A DNA stretch of 45,036 nucleotides from Olsenella uli (GCF_901212655.1 NZ_CAAKON010000004.1:1-45036); one strand, 5' to 3'; counted from the first letter of the stretch, positions 10,603 to 18,637 are shown. Translations and numbers: made by a program. Notes: generated by a model from the sequence alone, not told the origin.

Positions 10603-12105
10603 CTAGACGCCCATCAGCAGGATGACGTTCAGCACCGTCACGATGACGCCGATGACCACAAGCAGCGCCTTGAGGCCCGTGCCGTTGGCGTACTTGCCCA
10701 TTACCTTGGGCGAGCTCGTGAGCCAGATCTGCGTGAAGATCGTGATGGGCAGCTGGAGCGAAAGCAGCGCCTGGCTCCAGACGAGCCCCTGGAACGGGTC
10801 GCTCACGAAGAAGATGACCACCACGGCAGCCACGAAGGTGCCGATGACGCCGAGCGAGCTGTGACGGTCGTGGATGTCGTACGGCTCGTTGACGATGCCC
10901 GAGGTGATGGTGCCTGCGGCCATGCCAGCCGTCACCGAGCTCGAAAGGCCCGCAAAGAGCAGTGCCAGGGCAAAGATGAGGCGCGCCGCCGGGCCGAGCA
11001 TCGGCTCGAGCGTGGCCGCCGCCAGCGAGAGGTCGTCGATGGCGATGCCCCGCGAGAAGAAGGTGCTCGCGGCAAGGATGACCATCGCGCTGTTGATGGC
11101 CCAGCCCACGATCATCGAGAACAGGGTGTCCACGAACTCGTGGTCCAGGCGCTCGCGGATGACCTCGTCGCCCTTGCCCTCGAAGTGCTGGCTCTGGATG
11201 ACCTCGGAGTGCAGGAAGAGGTTGTGCGGCATGACCACGGCGCCCAGCACGCTCACGATGATGGCGCTCGAACCTGCGGGAATGCTTGGGACCACCCAGT
11301 CCACGGCCGCAGCCGGCCAGTCGACCCTCACCATCGCGATCTCCGCGAGGAAGGCGATGCCGATGAGCGAGACGAAGCCGATGATGATGCGCTCGATCTT
11401 GCCGTAGGAGTTGGTGAGCAGCAGCGCCAGCGCGCAGGCAGCGGTGATGATGCTGCCAAGCTTCTCCGGGATGCCAAAGAGCATGTTGAGCGCGATGGCG
11501 CCTCCCAGGACCTCTGCCATCATTGTGGCGATGGTCGCGAGCAGGGCGGAGCCGAGGACGAGCCTTCCCACCCAGGGCTTCAGGTGGTGCGAGCAGCTTT
11601 CGGCGAGGCATTCGCCCGTGACGATGCCCAGGTGCGCCACGTTGTGCTGAAGCACGATGAGCATGATGGTGGAGAGTGTCACCACCCACAGCAGCCCGTA
11701 GCCAAAGGTGGATCCGGCCGCCATGTTGGACGCCCAGTTGCCGGGGTCGATGAACCCAACCGTCACGAGCAGCCCGGGCCCGATCCACTTGAGGATGTCG
11801 AGGCCGCCGTGGTGGCCGGAGTGCTGGTCACCGAAGATCTTGAGCCTCGCCCAGGCGGGCTTGGCACTCGTCGTGGGGCGGTCAGGAGCCTCTTGCGCAC
11901 GCACGGGCGCTGCCTGTGCGTGCTCGGTTTCTGCGTGTGGCACCTGCGCAGTCCGCGCCTGGTCGAATTCCGCGTGCGTTGCCTGCTCCGATAAAGGCTG
12001 TGCGGCCCCTGAGCGCCTCACCTGCCCAGCTTGCTCCGGTAGTGCCTGCGCCTCAGCCGTCAGTTTCAGCGAGGGCCCTGTCTGTATCGCTTGTTCCTGC
12101 TCCAT
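10603..12105 (-). CDS. Nramp-family divalent metal transporter (MntH-like)
   Basis: It is predicted to import Mn(II) or Fe(II) with protons across the cytoplasmic membrane. The 500-residue protein has about 100 hydrophilic N-terminal residues rich in Ala, Gln, Glu and Thr, then about eleven membrane helices. The two metal-site signatures are intact: DPGN in helix 1 (GFIDPGNWASNM) and MPH in helix 6 (GAVVMPHNLFLHS). The long hydrophilic leader is not part of the transport core. The ATG at 12105 is preceded by AGGGGGA on the minus strand. It is divergent from rnhA across a 400-base gap. Mn versus Fe preference cannot be decided here, although the MPH methionine excludes the Mg/Al-type Nramp relatives. 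Confidence 0.92.
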   Translation of the reverse strand: MEQEQAIQTGPSLKLTAEAQALPEQAGQVRRSGAAQPLSEQATHAEFDQARTAQVPHAETEHAQAAPVRAQEAPDRPTTSAKPAWARLKIFGDQHSGHHGGLDILKWIGPGLLVTVGFIDPGNWASNMAAGSTFGYGLLWVVTLSTIMLIVLQHNVAHLGIVTGECLAESCSHHLKPWVGRLVLGSALLATIATMMAEVLGGAIALNMLFGIPEKLGSIITAACALALLLTNSYGKIERIIIGFVSLIGIAFLAEIAMVRVDWPAAAVDWVVPSIPAGSSAIIVSVLGAVVMPHNLFLHSEVIQSQHFEGKGDEVIRERLDHEFVDTLFSMIVGWAINSAMVILAASTFFSRGIAIDDLSLAAATLEPMLGPAARLIFALALLFAGLSSSVTAGMAAGTITSGIVNEPYDIHDRHSSLGVIGTFVAAVVVIFFVSDPFQGLVWSQALLSLQLPITIFTQIWLTSSPKVMGKYANGTGLKALLVVIGVIVTVLNVILLMGV

Positions 12106-12504
12106 GTGATTCCCCCTGAACATGCGTTCTCGGCCCCATGGTAGTTCGCTGGCGAGGGGCGTTGCCACGGTGCGCGAGAGGCTACAGTCTTCTAACAACA
12201 AGAGCGGACGGGGGCCACCGGGCAATCGACCACAATTGGCGGCGGCGTTGCCGCGGCGCCCGCTCGCGATTCTTTCGGGTCAATTCCGAAACGGGCGACC
12301 CTAAGAGGTGGATGCCGCTTCTCCTGAAGTGAGTCCAAGCCCCTCGCTCTACCCTAGAAGTTAGCTGTAGATAACTTTAACAACAACCACGTTATACCAG
12401 ACCGGACTGCGCCAGTCGTGCGTCGCGCACAGCATTCCGCTTGCCGCTTGGGGTAGACTTGACCGCTCGCCATGCGTCAATGAGCCGGCTCGGAAGGGAA
12501 GCGG
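12106..12504. other. Divergent intergenic region, Nramp transporter / rnhA
   Basis: This 399-base gap has no credible ORF. It holds a 6-base inverted repeat with an 8-base spacer (12358-12377) in an AT-rich patch on the transporter side. The rnhA ribosome binding site (GGAAGGGAAGCGG) lies next to the rnhA start. No riboswitch of the yybP-ykoY type was recognised. Confidence 0.35.
12358..12377 (-). promoter_or_regulatory. Possible operator of the metal transporter
   Basis: AAGTTA (12358-12363) and TAACTT (12372-12377) form a dyad with an 8-base centre. On the minus strand it overlaps a weak promoter-like pair (TTGTTG, 17 bases, TAACTT). A metal-responsive repressor such as MntR/DtxR would be a natural ligand, but the sequence does not closely match a consensus I can quote. 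Confidence 0.25.
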
Positions 12505-12987
12505 ATGAAGGTCATCATCTATACGGACGGGTCGAGCCGGGGCAATCCGGGCCCGGGCGGCTACGGGGCCGTGCTTCGCTACACGGACTCCGCCGGCGTG
12601 ACGCACGAGCGCGAGCTTTCCTGCGGATATGCGCGCACCACCAACAATCGCATGGAGATCATGGGCGTCATTGCGGCGCTCGAGGTGCTCAAGCGCCCGT
12701 GCGAGGTGGAGGTTCACAGCGACTCGCAGTATGTGGTCAACGCCTTCAACAAACGCTGGGTGCAGGGCTGGCAGCGTCGCGGCTGGGTCAATGCCAAGAA
12801 GGAGCCGGTCAAGAACCCGGATCTCTGGAAGCGCCTCATCAAGGCGATGAAGCCTCACGATGTCACCTATATCTGGGTGCGCGGCCACAACGGCGCCGCC
12901 CTCAACGAGCGCTGCGATCACCTGGCCGTTGCCGCAGCGACCAGCCCGCGCAACACGCTCCTGGACGACGAGGGCTTTACGGAGTAG
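12505..12987 (+). CDS. rnhA: Ribonuclease HI
   Basis: It cleaves the RNA strand of RNA/DNA hybrids, removing primers and R-loops. The 160-residue protein shows the four carboxylates of the RNase H active site: D8 in YTDGSSRGNPGPGGYG, E51 in NNRMEI, D73 in HSDSQYVV and D138 in NERCD, plus H128 in VRGHNG. It also has the basic protrusion (KRWVQGWQRRGW) that helps hybrid binding in the E. coli enzyme. The start is set by GGAAGGGAAGCGG upstream. It ends convergent to the HAD phosphatase gene, about 100 bases away. Confidence 0.96.
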   Translation: MKVIIYTDGSSRGNPGPGGYGAVLRYTDSAGVTHERELSCGYARTTNNRMEIMGVIAALEVLKRPCEVEVHSDSQYVVNAFNKRWVQGWQRRGWVNAKKEPVKNPDLWKRLIKAMKPHDVTYIWVRGHNGAALNERCDHLAVAAATSPRNTLLDDEGFTE

Positions 12988-13084
12988 GGATTCTTGGGCG
13001 CGGTAGGCTCCTTCGGCGCCATTGGGCACCCTTAGGGACGCACCTGTTTCCTTGGGGGTGGGCAAGATGGGGCCGGGGTGCGCC

Positions 13085-13825
13085 TTAGCGTGCGTCCTCC
13101 ACGTTGCAGCGGTCCACGATGGCCGGCAGCGCCGCGGCAAGCTCGCTCATCCGCCCGCTCCAAATGGCGCGCTTGGGTCGCGCGTGGCCTACATATATGG
13201 TGCTGATGCCAATGTCCGGTCGCGGAAAGTCGCGCTTGGCGTCGTTGCCCACCATGAGGCACTCCTGCGGATGAAGTCCCAGCGCGCTCACGAACTCCTC
13301 GTAGTAGCGCGAGGCCGGCTTGAGTCTCGTGGAGTTGCACAGGTGGCTCACGCGCTCAAAGGGCGCGTCGTCGATGCGGGCCCAGCGCATGCGCGTACGG
13401 ATGCAGGGGCCAGAGAAGCTCGGGTTGGTGGCGAGGGCGCAGCGAAGTCCCAGACGCTCGACCTGCTCGAGGGCCTCGAGGCCGCCCGGCATGGGATGCG
13501 CCGCCACGATGCCGTCGCCACGCTTGGGCAGCACCTCGCTCTCGTAGAAGCGAATGGCCGAGCGTATGGCGGGCTCGTCCAGCGGCACGCCGCACCGACG
13601 TTCGAACTCACGGCAGAGCAGCTCGAAGTTCGTGAGGCCGTCGGCCCTGGCCTTGCTCTCGAGGGCGAGGTAGGACTGCGCGAAGGAGAGGCCAAAGGAA
13701 AGCTCGCTCTTGCCCGAGATCTGGGACAAGATCTTGGACACCTCGGCCACGTAGGTGGTCATGAACGCGGTGAGGTTGATGTCGAGCAGCGTGTCGTCCA
13801 TGTCGAACAGGACGGCCTTGATCAT
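13085..13825 (-). CDS. HAD-superfamily hydrolase
   Basis: The 246-residue protein is a haloacid-dehalogenase-type phosphatase. Motif I is FDMDDTLLD (D8 nucleophile, D10 acid), motif II is CALATNPSF, motif III is the lysine of RLKPASRYYEE, and motif IV is MVGNDAKRDFPRPDIG. The helical insert between motifs I and II (about 20-105) forms the cap that sets substrate choice. The substrate cannot be predicted; relatives act on small phosphorylated metabolites such as phosphoglycolate or nucleotides. AAGGAGG lies six bases before the ATG. It is divergent from rpsA. Confidence 0.85.
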   Translation of the reverse strand: MIKAVLFDMDDTLLDINLTAFMTTYVAEVSKILSQISGKSELSFGLSFAQSYLALESKARADGLTNFELLCREFERRCGVPLDEPAIRSAIRFYESEVLPKRGDGIVAAHPMPGGLEALEQVERLGLRCALATNPSFSGPCIRTRMRWARIDDAPFERVSHLCNSTRLKPASRYYEEFVSALGLHPQECLMVGNDAKRDFPRPDIGISTIYVGHARPKRAIWSGRMSELAAALPAIVDRCNVEDAR

Positions 13826-14072
13826 GGGTGCCTCCTTGCCGTTGACCCAGCTATTCTAACCCGCTCGTCGAGAGGCCGTTGCCGGACGCACCGAGGTGCA
13901 TGCGCTTCCCGCGCTTGGCTCCCGCTTGCCGGCGGCGCCGCGCAGACGGCGTAGGTCCTGCTCTAAGACGTTGGGGCGAGCTCGCGTCCCACCGGCATAG
14001 GCCTCGCGGCAAGTCCTCATGTTCCAGCTGTGTGGCAACACCGAAAAATCCACATGAATGGCCTAGTTTTCC

Positions 14073-14102
14073 TTGAAAAGTGCCCGGGGGAACAGGTACC
14101 CT
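14073..14102 (+). promoter_or_regulatory. Putative rpsA promoter
   Basis: TTGAAA (14073-14078) and TACCCT (14097-14102) are 18 bases apart. This is the best sigma-70-like pair in the gap and leaves a leader of about 150 bases. Confidence 0.5.
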
Positions 14103-14230
14103 ATCAAGACGTGCGAGTCCGGACGCTCGCGCGCCATATCTGTCGGCCCCCGAGCGATGTAAATCCAAGTCGGTGGCCTCGGGCGAGCAAGAGGCCCGGG
14201 CGGCACTGCAGGCGATGCGCATGAGCATCG

Positions 14231-14254
14231 GGGCCCCGTTTTCGAAAGGGGTCC
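14231..14254 (+). promoter_or_regulatory. Hairpin over the rpsA ribosome binding site
   Basis: CCCC (14234-14237) and TTT (within 14239-14242) can pair with AAA and GGGG (14245-14251), which is the Shine-Dalgarno sequence of the TTG-started rpsA gene. Such a structure would make translation depend on unfolding, consistent with the feedback control known for S1 in other bacteria. This is inference from base pairing only. Confidence 0.35.
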
Positions 14255-14258
14255 ACCT

Positions 14259-15431
14259 TTGAGTGAGATTCAGAACACGTCCGTTTTCTCGCTAGACGAC
14301 ACGTCTGACGAGGAGATGAACAACCTCATCGACGGTACCATCACCGACTTTGATGAGGGCGATCTGGTGACGGGCACCGTCGTCAAGATCGAGCGCGACG
14401 AGGTCCTGCTTGACATCGGATTCAAGTCCGAGGGCGTTATTCCTGTGCGTGAGCTGTCCATCCGCAAGGACGCCAACCCCGCCGACATTGTGAGCCTCGG
14501 CGACACCATCGAGGCCCTCGTTCTCCAGAAGGAGGACAAGGACGGTCGTCTGGTCCTCTCCAAGAAGCGTGCCGAGTACGAGCGTGCCTGGAACCGCATT
14601 GAGGAGAAGTTCCAGAACGGCGAGAACGTCGAGGGCGAGGTCATCGAGGTCGTCAAGGGCGGTCTTATCCTTGACATCGGCCTGCGCGGCTTCCTGCCGG
14701 CCTCCCTCGTCGACCTTCGTCGCGTCAAGGACCTCAACGCCTACCTCGGCACCCGCATCGAGGCCCGCGTCATCGAGATGGACCGCAACCGCAACAACGT
14801 CGTCCTCTCCCGTCGCGTCGTCCTCGAGGAGGCTCGCAAGGCCGAGCGCTCCGAGATTCTCTCGAAGCTCCAGCCGGGCATGCGCCTCAAGGGCACGGTC
14901 TCCTCGATTGTCGACTTCGGCGCCTTCGTCGACCTCGGCGGTATCGACGGCCTGATTCACATCTCCGAGCTCTCTTGGAACCACGTCAACCACCCCTCCG
15001 AGGTCGTCAAGGTCGGCCAGGAGGTCGAGGTTCAGGTGCTCGACGTCGATCTCAACCGCGAGCGCATCTCCCTCGGTCTCAAGCAGACCACCGAGGATCC
15101 TTGGCGCACGCTCGTCAAGAAGTACCCGGTCGACGCCATCGTCGAGGGCACCGTCACGAAGCTCGTGCCGTTCGGCGCCTTCGTTGACCTCGGTGACGGC
15201 ATTGAGGGCCTCGTCCACATCTCCGAGATGGCCAAGCAGCACGTCGACGCTCCGGCGCAGGTCTGCAAGGTTGGCGACAAGGTCCAGGTGAAGGTCATGG
15301 AGATCGACCTCGATCGTCGTCGTATCTCCCTCTCCATGAAGGCCGCCGCCGAGACCCTCGGCTTCGAGGTTGCCGTGGAGCCGATGGACAAGCCCGAGGA
15401 CGCCGCCGACGGGGCCCAGTCCGAGGAGTAA
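14259..15431 (+). CDS. rpsA: 30S ribosomal protein S1
   Basis: S1 binds mRNA and helps the 30S subunit start translation. The 390-residue protein has four S1/OB-fold repeats at about 34-102, 118-187, 204-273 and 289-360. Examples are GDLVTGTVVKIERDEVLLDI, FGAFVDLGGIDGLIHISELS and FGAFVDLGDGIEGLVHISEM. Four repeats, rather than the six of E. coli, is usual in Gram-positive lineages. The start is a TTG at 14259, seven bases after AAAGGGG; no in-frame ATG or GTG lies nearby, and the protein must begin here to keep MSEIQNTSVFSLDD. It is monocistronic, with its own promoter and terminator. The coding strand shows the tight codon bias (CTC, CGC/CGT, GTC) of a highly expressed gene. Confidence 0.95.
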   Translation: MSEIQNTSVFSLDDTSDEEMNNLIDGTITDFDEGDLVTGTVVKIERDEVLLDIGFKSEGVIPVRELSIRKDANPADIVSLGDTIEALVLQKEDKDGRLVLSKKRAEYERAWNRIEEKFQNGENVEGEVIEVVKGGLILDIGLRGFLPASLVDLRRVKDLNAYLGTRIEARVIEMDRNRNNVVLSRRVVLEEARKAERSEILSKLQPGMRLKGTVSSIVDFGAFVDLGGIDGLIHISELSWNHVNHPSEVVKVGQEVEVQVLDVDLNRERISLGLKQTTEDPWRTLVKKYPVDAIVEGTVTKLVPFGAFVDLGDGIEGLVHISEMAKQHVDAPAQVCKVGDKVQVKVMEIDLDRRRISLSMKAAAETLGFEVAVEPMDKPEDAADGAQSEE

Positions 15432-15556
15432 GTCCTTCGGAACGGAGAGATGTTTGGCCCGGTGTAGCTGAGAGGCTGCAATTCCGGGAGGCATCTCTTC
15501 TAGTTGAGAAGTGCAGTCAATTTCACTGACCCGCTCTCAACGTATATTGATTTGTA

Positions 15557-15588
15557 AGCGAGGTTGCCTTTGGGCGGCCTCGCTTTTT
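15557..15588 (+). terminator. Intrinsic terminator of rpsA
   Basis: AGCGAGG (15557-15563) pairs with CCTCGCT (15578-15584), the inner bases also pair, and five T residues follow. It lies 126 bases past the rpsA stop. Confidence 0.88.
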
Positions 15589-15676
15589 ATGCGTCCTTAC
15601 GTTTGGAGACAATCACAGGTGAGCCGAAGCTTAGGGAACGTCGTATTGGAATATGGTTCTTTAAGCTTCGATTTGC

Positions 15677-15762
15677 GCTCGTGCACGACAGCCATGACGC
15701 TCGTCGTGACAGCCATGACGCTCGTGCACGACAGCTATGAGGCTCGCCGTGACAGCCATGAT
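15677..15762. repeat. Four tandem 21/22-base repeats
   Basis: Units start at 15677, 15699, 15720 and 15742. Each reads GCTCG, a short variable part, then CGACAGCCATGA or GTGACAGCCATGA. Units 1 and 3 share GTGCACGACAG (22 bases); units 2 and 4 share the shorter CGTGACAG form (21 bases). The alternation suggests duplication of a two-unit block. Confidence 0.85.
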
Positions 15763-15930
15763 TGGCTATTTACTACGGTTATGGTCACTATTTCGACGTC
15801 TTCGGCGTGCCTCGACTCCGGCATGCCTGGGTGTTTGACGTATTTCTTTTGGTGAGTTGGGGCCGTCCGCTGTCCCATCTAACGTCTCATTAAAGATTGC
15901 AAGCGCCTGAGGTCCGTACCGAGGGTGTTT

Positions 15931-16238
15931 TGTCCACGAATTCCGCCGGTTGCGATACTGCGGCAAGGAGGTTTGGCGAGTTCGCTTCTGCTCACTGCCT
16001 GGATTCTCGCTTAATGACGCAATTTAATACATAACGCGATAGACTCGAATACTCATCAATACCAATCGATTTCAAGTTGCCGACAATAAGCGTCTGTTAC
16101 ACCATTCTTTGGTTAATCGACTAATCCTCGTCAGCTGAAACCGATAAAGAAATTGATTGATTCGCACAATCGCTCATATTTATGGACAAACAGCTGGTTT
16201 TCGTGCCGCAGCTCCGCAATCGGCCGTATTTCTGGACA
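15931..16238. repeat. Dispersed CGCAATCGGCCGTATTT-TGGACA motif, three copies
   Basis: Two 33-base arms (15931-15963 minus, 16206-16238 plus) match at 25 of 33 positions in inverted orientation. A third, partial copy (16163-16188, plus) lies between them, with CAATCG, ATATTTATGGACA in the same order. All end in TGGACA. They may be binding sites or remnants of a repeat family. Confidence 0.6.
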
Positions 16239-16464
16239 CGCAAGGACGTGCAATTCGGAGCACGCGGGCGTGCTTGGCGAACATCTGGGGAGCGAATGGG
16301 GAGCGTTTTGCGAGTGTGCAGAGCGTGGGGGGCGTGCGAGGGACAGCGCAAGTTTGATGCGGGCTAGACTACAACGGGGTGATTGGCGTACAACCCTATT
16401 ACAAACCGGGTTAGTAGGATATTCTTGGGAGCCATGAATATGCCTGGCATTTCCAGTGCGGCTT

Positions 16465-16770
16465 GTGGCGGCCTTTGGCCCTTTGTGCATAGAGTCGGGT
16501 GCGGCTGGCGTCGGCCTCTAGCTTTATGTACCTTGAGTCGGAGACTGTGTACGGTTGCCTTTGGCCGTATGTGCTTGAGGTTGGGAGCTTCTTTTGGCAG
16601 TCTCTAGCCTTGCGTACTTGAAGCCGTGCGCTTCTTGTGGTGTCAAGCGCGGCGAATTTGGGGTGGGCGCTTCTTGTGGTGGCGTCTAGCCCAGCGCGCT
16701 TGGGCCTAGACGCTTCAGCTTGGCAATTTTGCGCTCGAATCCCAGGCCCGGTGCTTCTGAGACTGGGATG
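16465..16770. repeat. Decayed tandem repeat of about 41 bases
   Basis: GCTTC occurs in phase at 16587, 16630, 16669, 16712 and 16753, giving periods of 43, 39, 43 and 41 bases. Within each unit a second block resembling TCTAGCCNNGCGNRCTTG follows at a fixed offset. Two or three more diverged units can be traced back to about 16465. The array ends just upstream of the amidotransferase gene. Confidence 0.65.
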
Positions 16771-16812
16771 AAGTCGTGTATGGTCGGGGCATCGAAGGGG
16801 AGGAGCGTGGAC

Positions 16813-18087
16813 ATGAACGACGACAAGACAAGGGTGGATGGATTCATGGGTGCCTCTTCGAGTCGGCCTGAGCAGCCGTCGGCCGCTGGAGCCAGCGAAA
16901 CGGGCGCCGGGCCCCACGCTACGCTCCCCGAGGCTCCCGCACCAATCATCGGAACCCCCAGCCCCAACGCCGGCCCCAGCTTTCGCACCGAGCCCAGTTC
17001 CTGCATCGGGGGCCTCTCGAGCGATGCTACGTCTAGCTCGACCAGCACCCCCAGCTCCCGCCCTGCTCCCAACCCCTACGCCGGCGGCCTTGCCGGCGTT
17101 GCGGCAGCCATGCCGGCGAATGCCAACGAGAGCCTGGAGCGCGCGTTCGGCGTCGGATTCAGCGCGGAAGACTCGCAGGTAGACCTCATCAGCCTCTCCG
17201 TGGGCTCAATGGAGTCTGGTGTCCAGCAGATTCCGGACTCGCCCGACAAGAACTGGGCCGCGGAGGCGGATACCCTCGAACGTGCCCACGTGGCCGAGGA
17301 GCTCGGCGCCAAGGCGGCCGCCGAGCGCGGCGGCAGGCGCCCCCTCATCTGCGTGACCCCGTGCTGGCAGCCCGGCGCCGGCGAGCGCACGAGCTCAAAC
17401 GAGTACGCCACGGACATGTTCCTTGAGGCTATCGTGGCTGCGGGTGGCGTACCCGTCATCATGCCCATCACGAGCGACCCCGCCCTTATCAGCCATTACG
17501 TCCAGCTCTGCGACGGCTTTGCCCTGCCGGGCGGTGCCGGCCCAGACCCGTCGCTCTGGGGCGAGGACCCCTCGGGCGACAAGACCCTCTCAGACCCGCG
17601 CGACGCCCTGGAGATCCCCCTCATCCGTGCCATCATCGAGGCGGACAAGCCGCTGCTGGCCATCTGCCGCGGCGAGCAGCTCCTCAACTTCGTGCTGGGT
17701 GGCACCGTCTCGCGCGACCTCATGCACATGCCTTGTCCGCTCATGGGCCACTGGAAGCACTGGGGCGCCCACTGGGAGCCGGTGCACGAGGTGATCGTGG
17801 AGCCGGGCACGCTGCTCTCCCGGTGCGTTGGCGGCCGCGAGCGGCTCAAGGTGAACTCCAACCATCGGCAGTGCGCGATGTCGGTGGGTGAGGGCGTCGT
17901 CGATTCCGGCCACGCCACCGATGCGGTGATCGAGGCCGTGGAACTCACCCGGGCCCGATTCTGCCTGGGCGTCCAGTGGCATCCCGAGTACACCTGGACC
18001 ACCCAGGAGGCTGATGCGGCCATCTGGCGCTCGTTCGTCTCGGCTGCCGCGGGCCTCTGGAGTTGGAGCAGCGGCACCGCGGCATAG
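16813..18087 (+). CDS. Class-I glutamine amidotransferase-like protein (peptidase C26, PuuD-like)
   Basis: The C-terminal domain (about 175-415) matches the gamma-glutamyl-GABA hydrolase/peptidase C26 family, which hydrolyses gamma-glutamyl bonds. The catalytic triad is visible: C285 in LAICRGEQLLNFVLGGT, and H390 and E392 in GVQWHPEYT. An oxyanion-loop glycine stretch is present (FALPGGAGPDPSLWG). The first 150 residues are unusual for the family, being Ser/Pro/Ala/Thr-rich, apparently disordered and without a signal peptide. The ATG at 16813 follows GGGGAGGAG; an in-frame ATG 15 codons upstream lacks one. It is followed by a separate promoter for the next gene. Substrate is unknown; polyamine (gamma-glutamyl-GABA) breakdown is possible, but no puu genes are nearby. 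Confidence 0.82.
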   Translation: MNDDKTRVDGFMGASSSRPEQPSAAGASETGAGPHATLPEAPAPIIGTPSPNAGPSFRTEPSSCIGGLSSDATSSSTSTPSSRPAPNPYAGGLAGVAAAMPANANESLERAFGVGFSAEDSQVDLISLSVGSMESGVQQIPDSPDKNWAAEADTLERAHVAEELGAKAAAERGGRRPLICVTPCWQPGAGERTSSNEYATDMFLEAIVAAGGVPVIMPITSDPALISHYVQLCDGFALPGGAGPDPSLWGEDPSGDKTLSDPRDALEIPLIRAIIEADKPLLAICRGEQLLNFVLGGTVSRDLMHMPCPLMGHWKHWGAHWEPVHEVIVEPGTLLSRCVGGRERLKVNSNHRQCAMSVGEGVVDSGHATDAVIEAVELTRARFCLGVQWHPEYTWTTQEADAAIWRSFVSAAAGLWSWSSGTAA

Positions 18088-18122
18088 CGTCACGCGAGCG
18101 TGGCGTGTGCTCATGCCGCAAC

Positions 18123-18153
18123 TTGCTTGCCACCCGCGCCATACGGGTAGAAT
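18123..18153 (+). promoter_or_regulatory. Putative promoter of the zinc-ribbon/coaE operon
   Basis: TAGAAT at 18148-18153 is a good -10. TTGCTT (18123-18128, 19-base spacer) or TTGCCA (18127-18132, 15-base spacer) could be the -35. It lies about 50 bases before the next start codon. Confidence 0.4.
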
Positions 18154-18199
18154 AATCTTTCGTACAAACACAACGTCGCAAGACGCGAGAGGGGTCAGC

Positions 18200-18631
18200 A
18201 TGGCGAAGGGCGATTTCGAGAAGAAGGCGGCCGAGTGGTCGCGCAAGGCTGCGGAGTGGGCTCAGGGGCGCAACGGGGCAGACAACCTCTCCAACGCGTG
18301 CGCCAACGTCGCTATCCTCATTGTCGTCATCGACCTGTTTGCCCGTACGTGGTGGCTGTCGCTGCTCGCCCTTATCCTGCTGGGCTACTCGTGGTTCCGT
18401 ATCTCGCCCAAGACCATCGCCGCCCGCCGCAAGGAGAACGCCGCGTTCACCAAGCAGTGCGCCCCTGCCGTGCCGTGGCTTGTGAACCCCATCGCCGCCG
18501 CCAAGGAGGGCAAGGACTACAAGCACCTCTCCTGCCCGTCGTGCGGCCAGCGCGTTCGCATCCCGCGCGGCAAGGGTAAGGTGCGCGTGACCTGCCCCAA
18601 GTGCCACGAGAAGTTCGATGCCAGGGCGTAG
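18200..18631 (+). CDS. Small membrane protein with C-terminal zinc ribbon
   Basis: No named family was recognised. The 143-residue product has a charged N-terminus (1-30), a hydrophobic hairpin (about 36-68; VAILIVVIDLF and WWLSLLALILLGYSWF) that probably spans the membrane twice, a basic linker, and a zinc-ribbon-like tail with two CxxC pairs (SCPSCG and TCPKCHE, about 110-138). The basic ribbon facing the cytoplasm could bind nucleic acid or a protein partner. The ATG at 18200 follows GAGAGGGG. It lies six bases upstream of coaE, so the two are almost certainly co-transcribed; this gives no direct clue to function. Confidence 0.8.
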   Translation: MAKGDFEKKAAEWSRKAAEWAQGRNGADNLSNACANVAILIVVIDLFARTWWLSLLALILLGYSWFRISPKTIAARRKENAAFTKQCAPAVPWLVNPIAAAKEGKDYKHLSCPSCGQRVRIPRGKGKVRVTCPKCHEKFDARA

Positions 18632-18637
18632 GCGGGC

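Larger units (their letters stand above)
13826..14258. other. rpsA upstream region
   Basis: This 433-base gap contains the likely rpsA promoter (14073-14102), a long untranslated leader of about 150 bases, and a hairpin over the rpsA Shine-Dalgarno sequence (14231-14254). The remainder, 13860-14040, is GC-rich with no supported ORF. Confidence 0.4.
15589..16812. other. Repeat-rich, relatively AT-rich non-coding stretch
   Basis: About 1.2 kb without a credible gene: the open frames have no ribosome binding sites and poor codon use. Base composition is clearly lower in GC than in the flanking genes, especially 15600-16200. Three repeat systems lie here: four 21/22-base tandem units (15677-15762), a dispersed motif containing TGGACA in three copies (15931-16238), and a decayed repeat of about 41 bases (16465-16770). 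The region could be a decayed acquired segment or a structured non-coding locus. It ends at the ribosome binding site of the amidotransferase gene. Confidence 0.6.

Noticed and set aside
15462..15500. CTGAGA-containing stretch after rpsA resembling part of a TPP riboswitch
   Set aside because: The second conserved half of the aptamer is missing, the position is downstream of rpsA, and no thiamine gene follows.
15677..15762. Short repeat array considered as a CRISPR
   Set aside because: Units are directly joined with no unique spacers, and no cas genes are in the window.
16182..16367. 61-codon plus-strand frame beginning MDKQLVFVPQ
   Set aside because: It lies inside the dispersed TGGACA repeats, lacks a ribosome binding site, and has overlapping frames on both strands with similar repeat-derived sequence.
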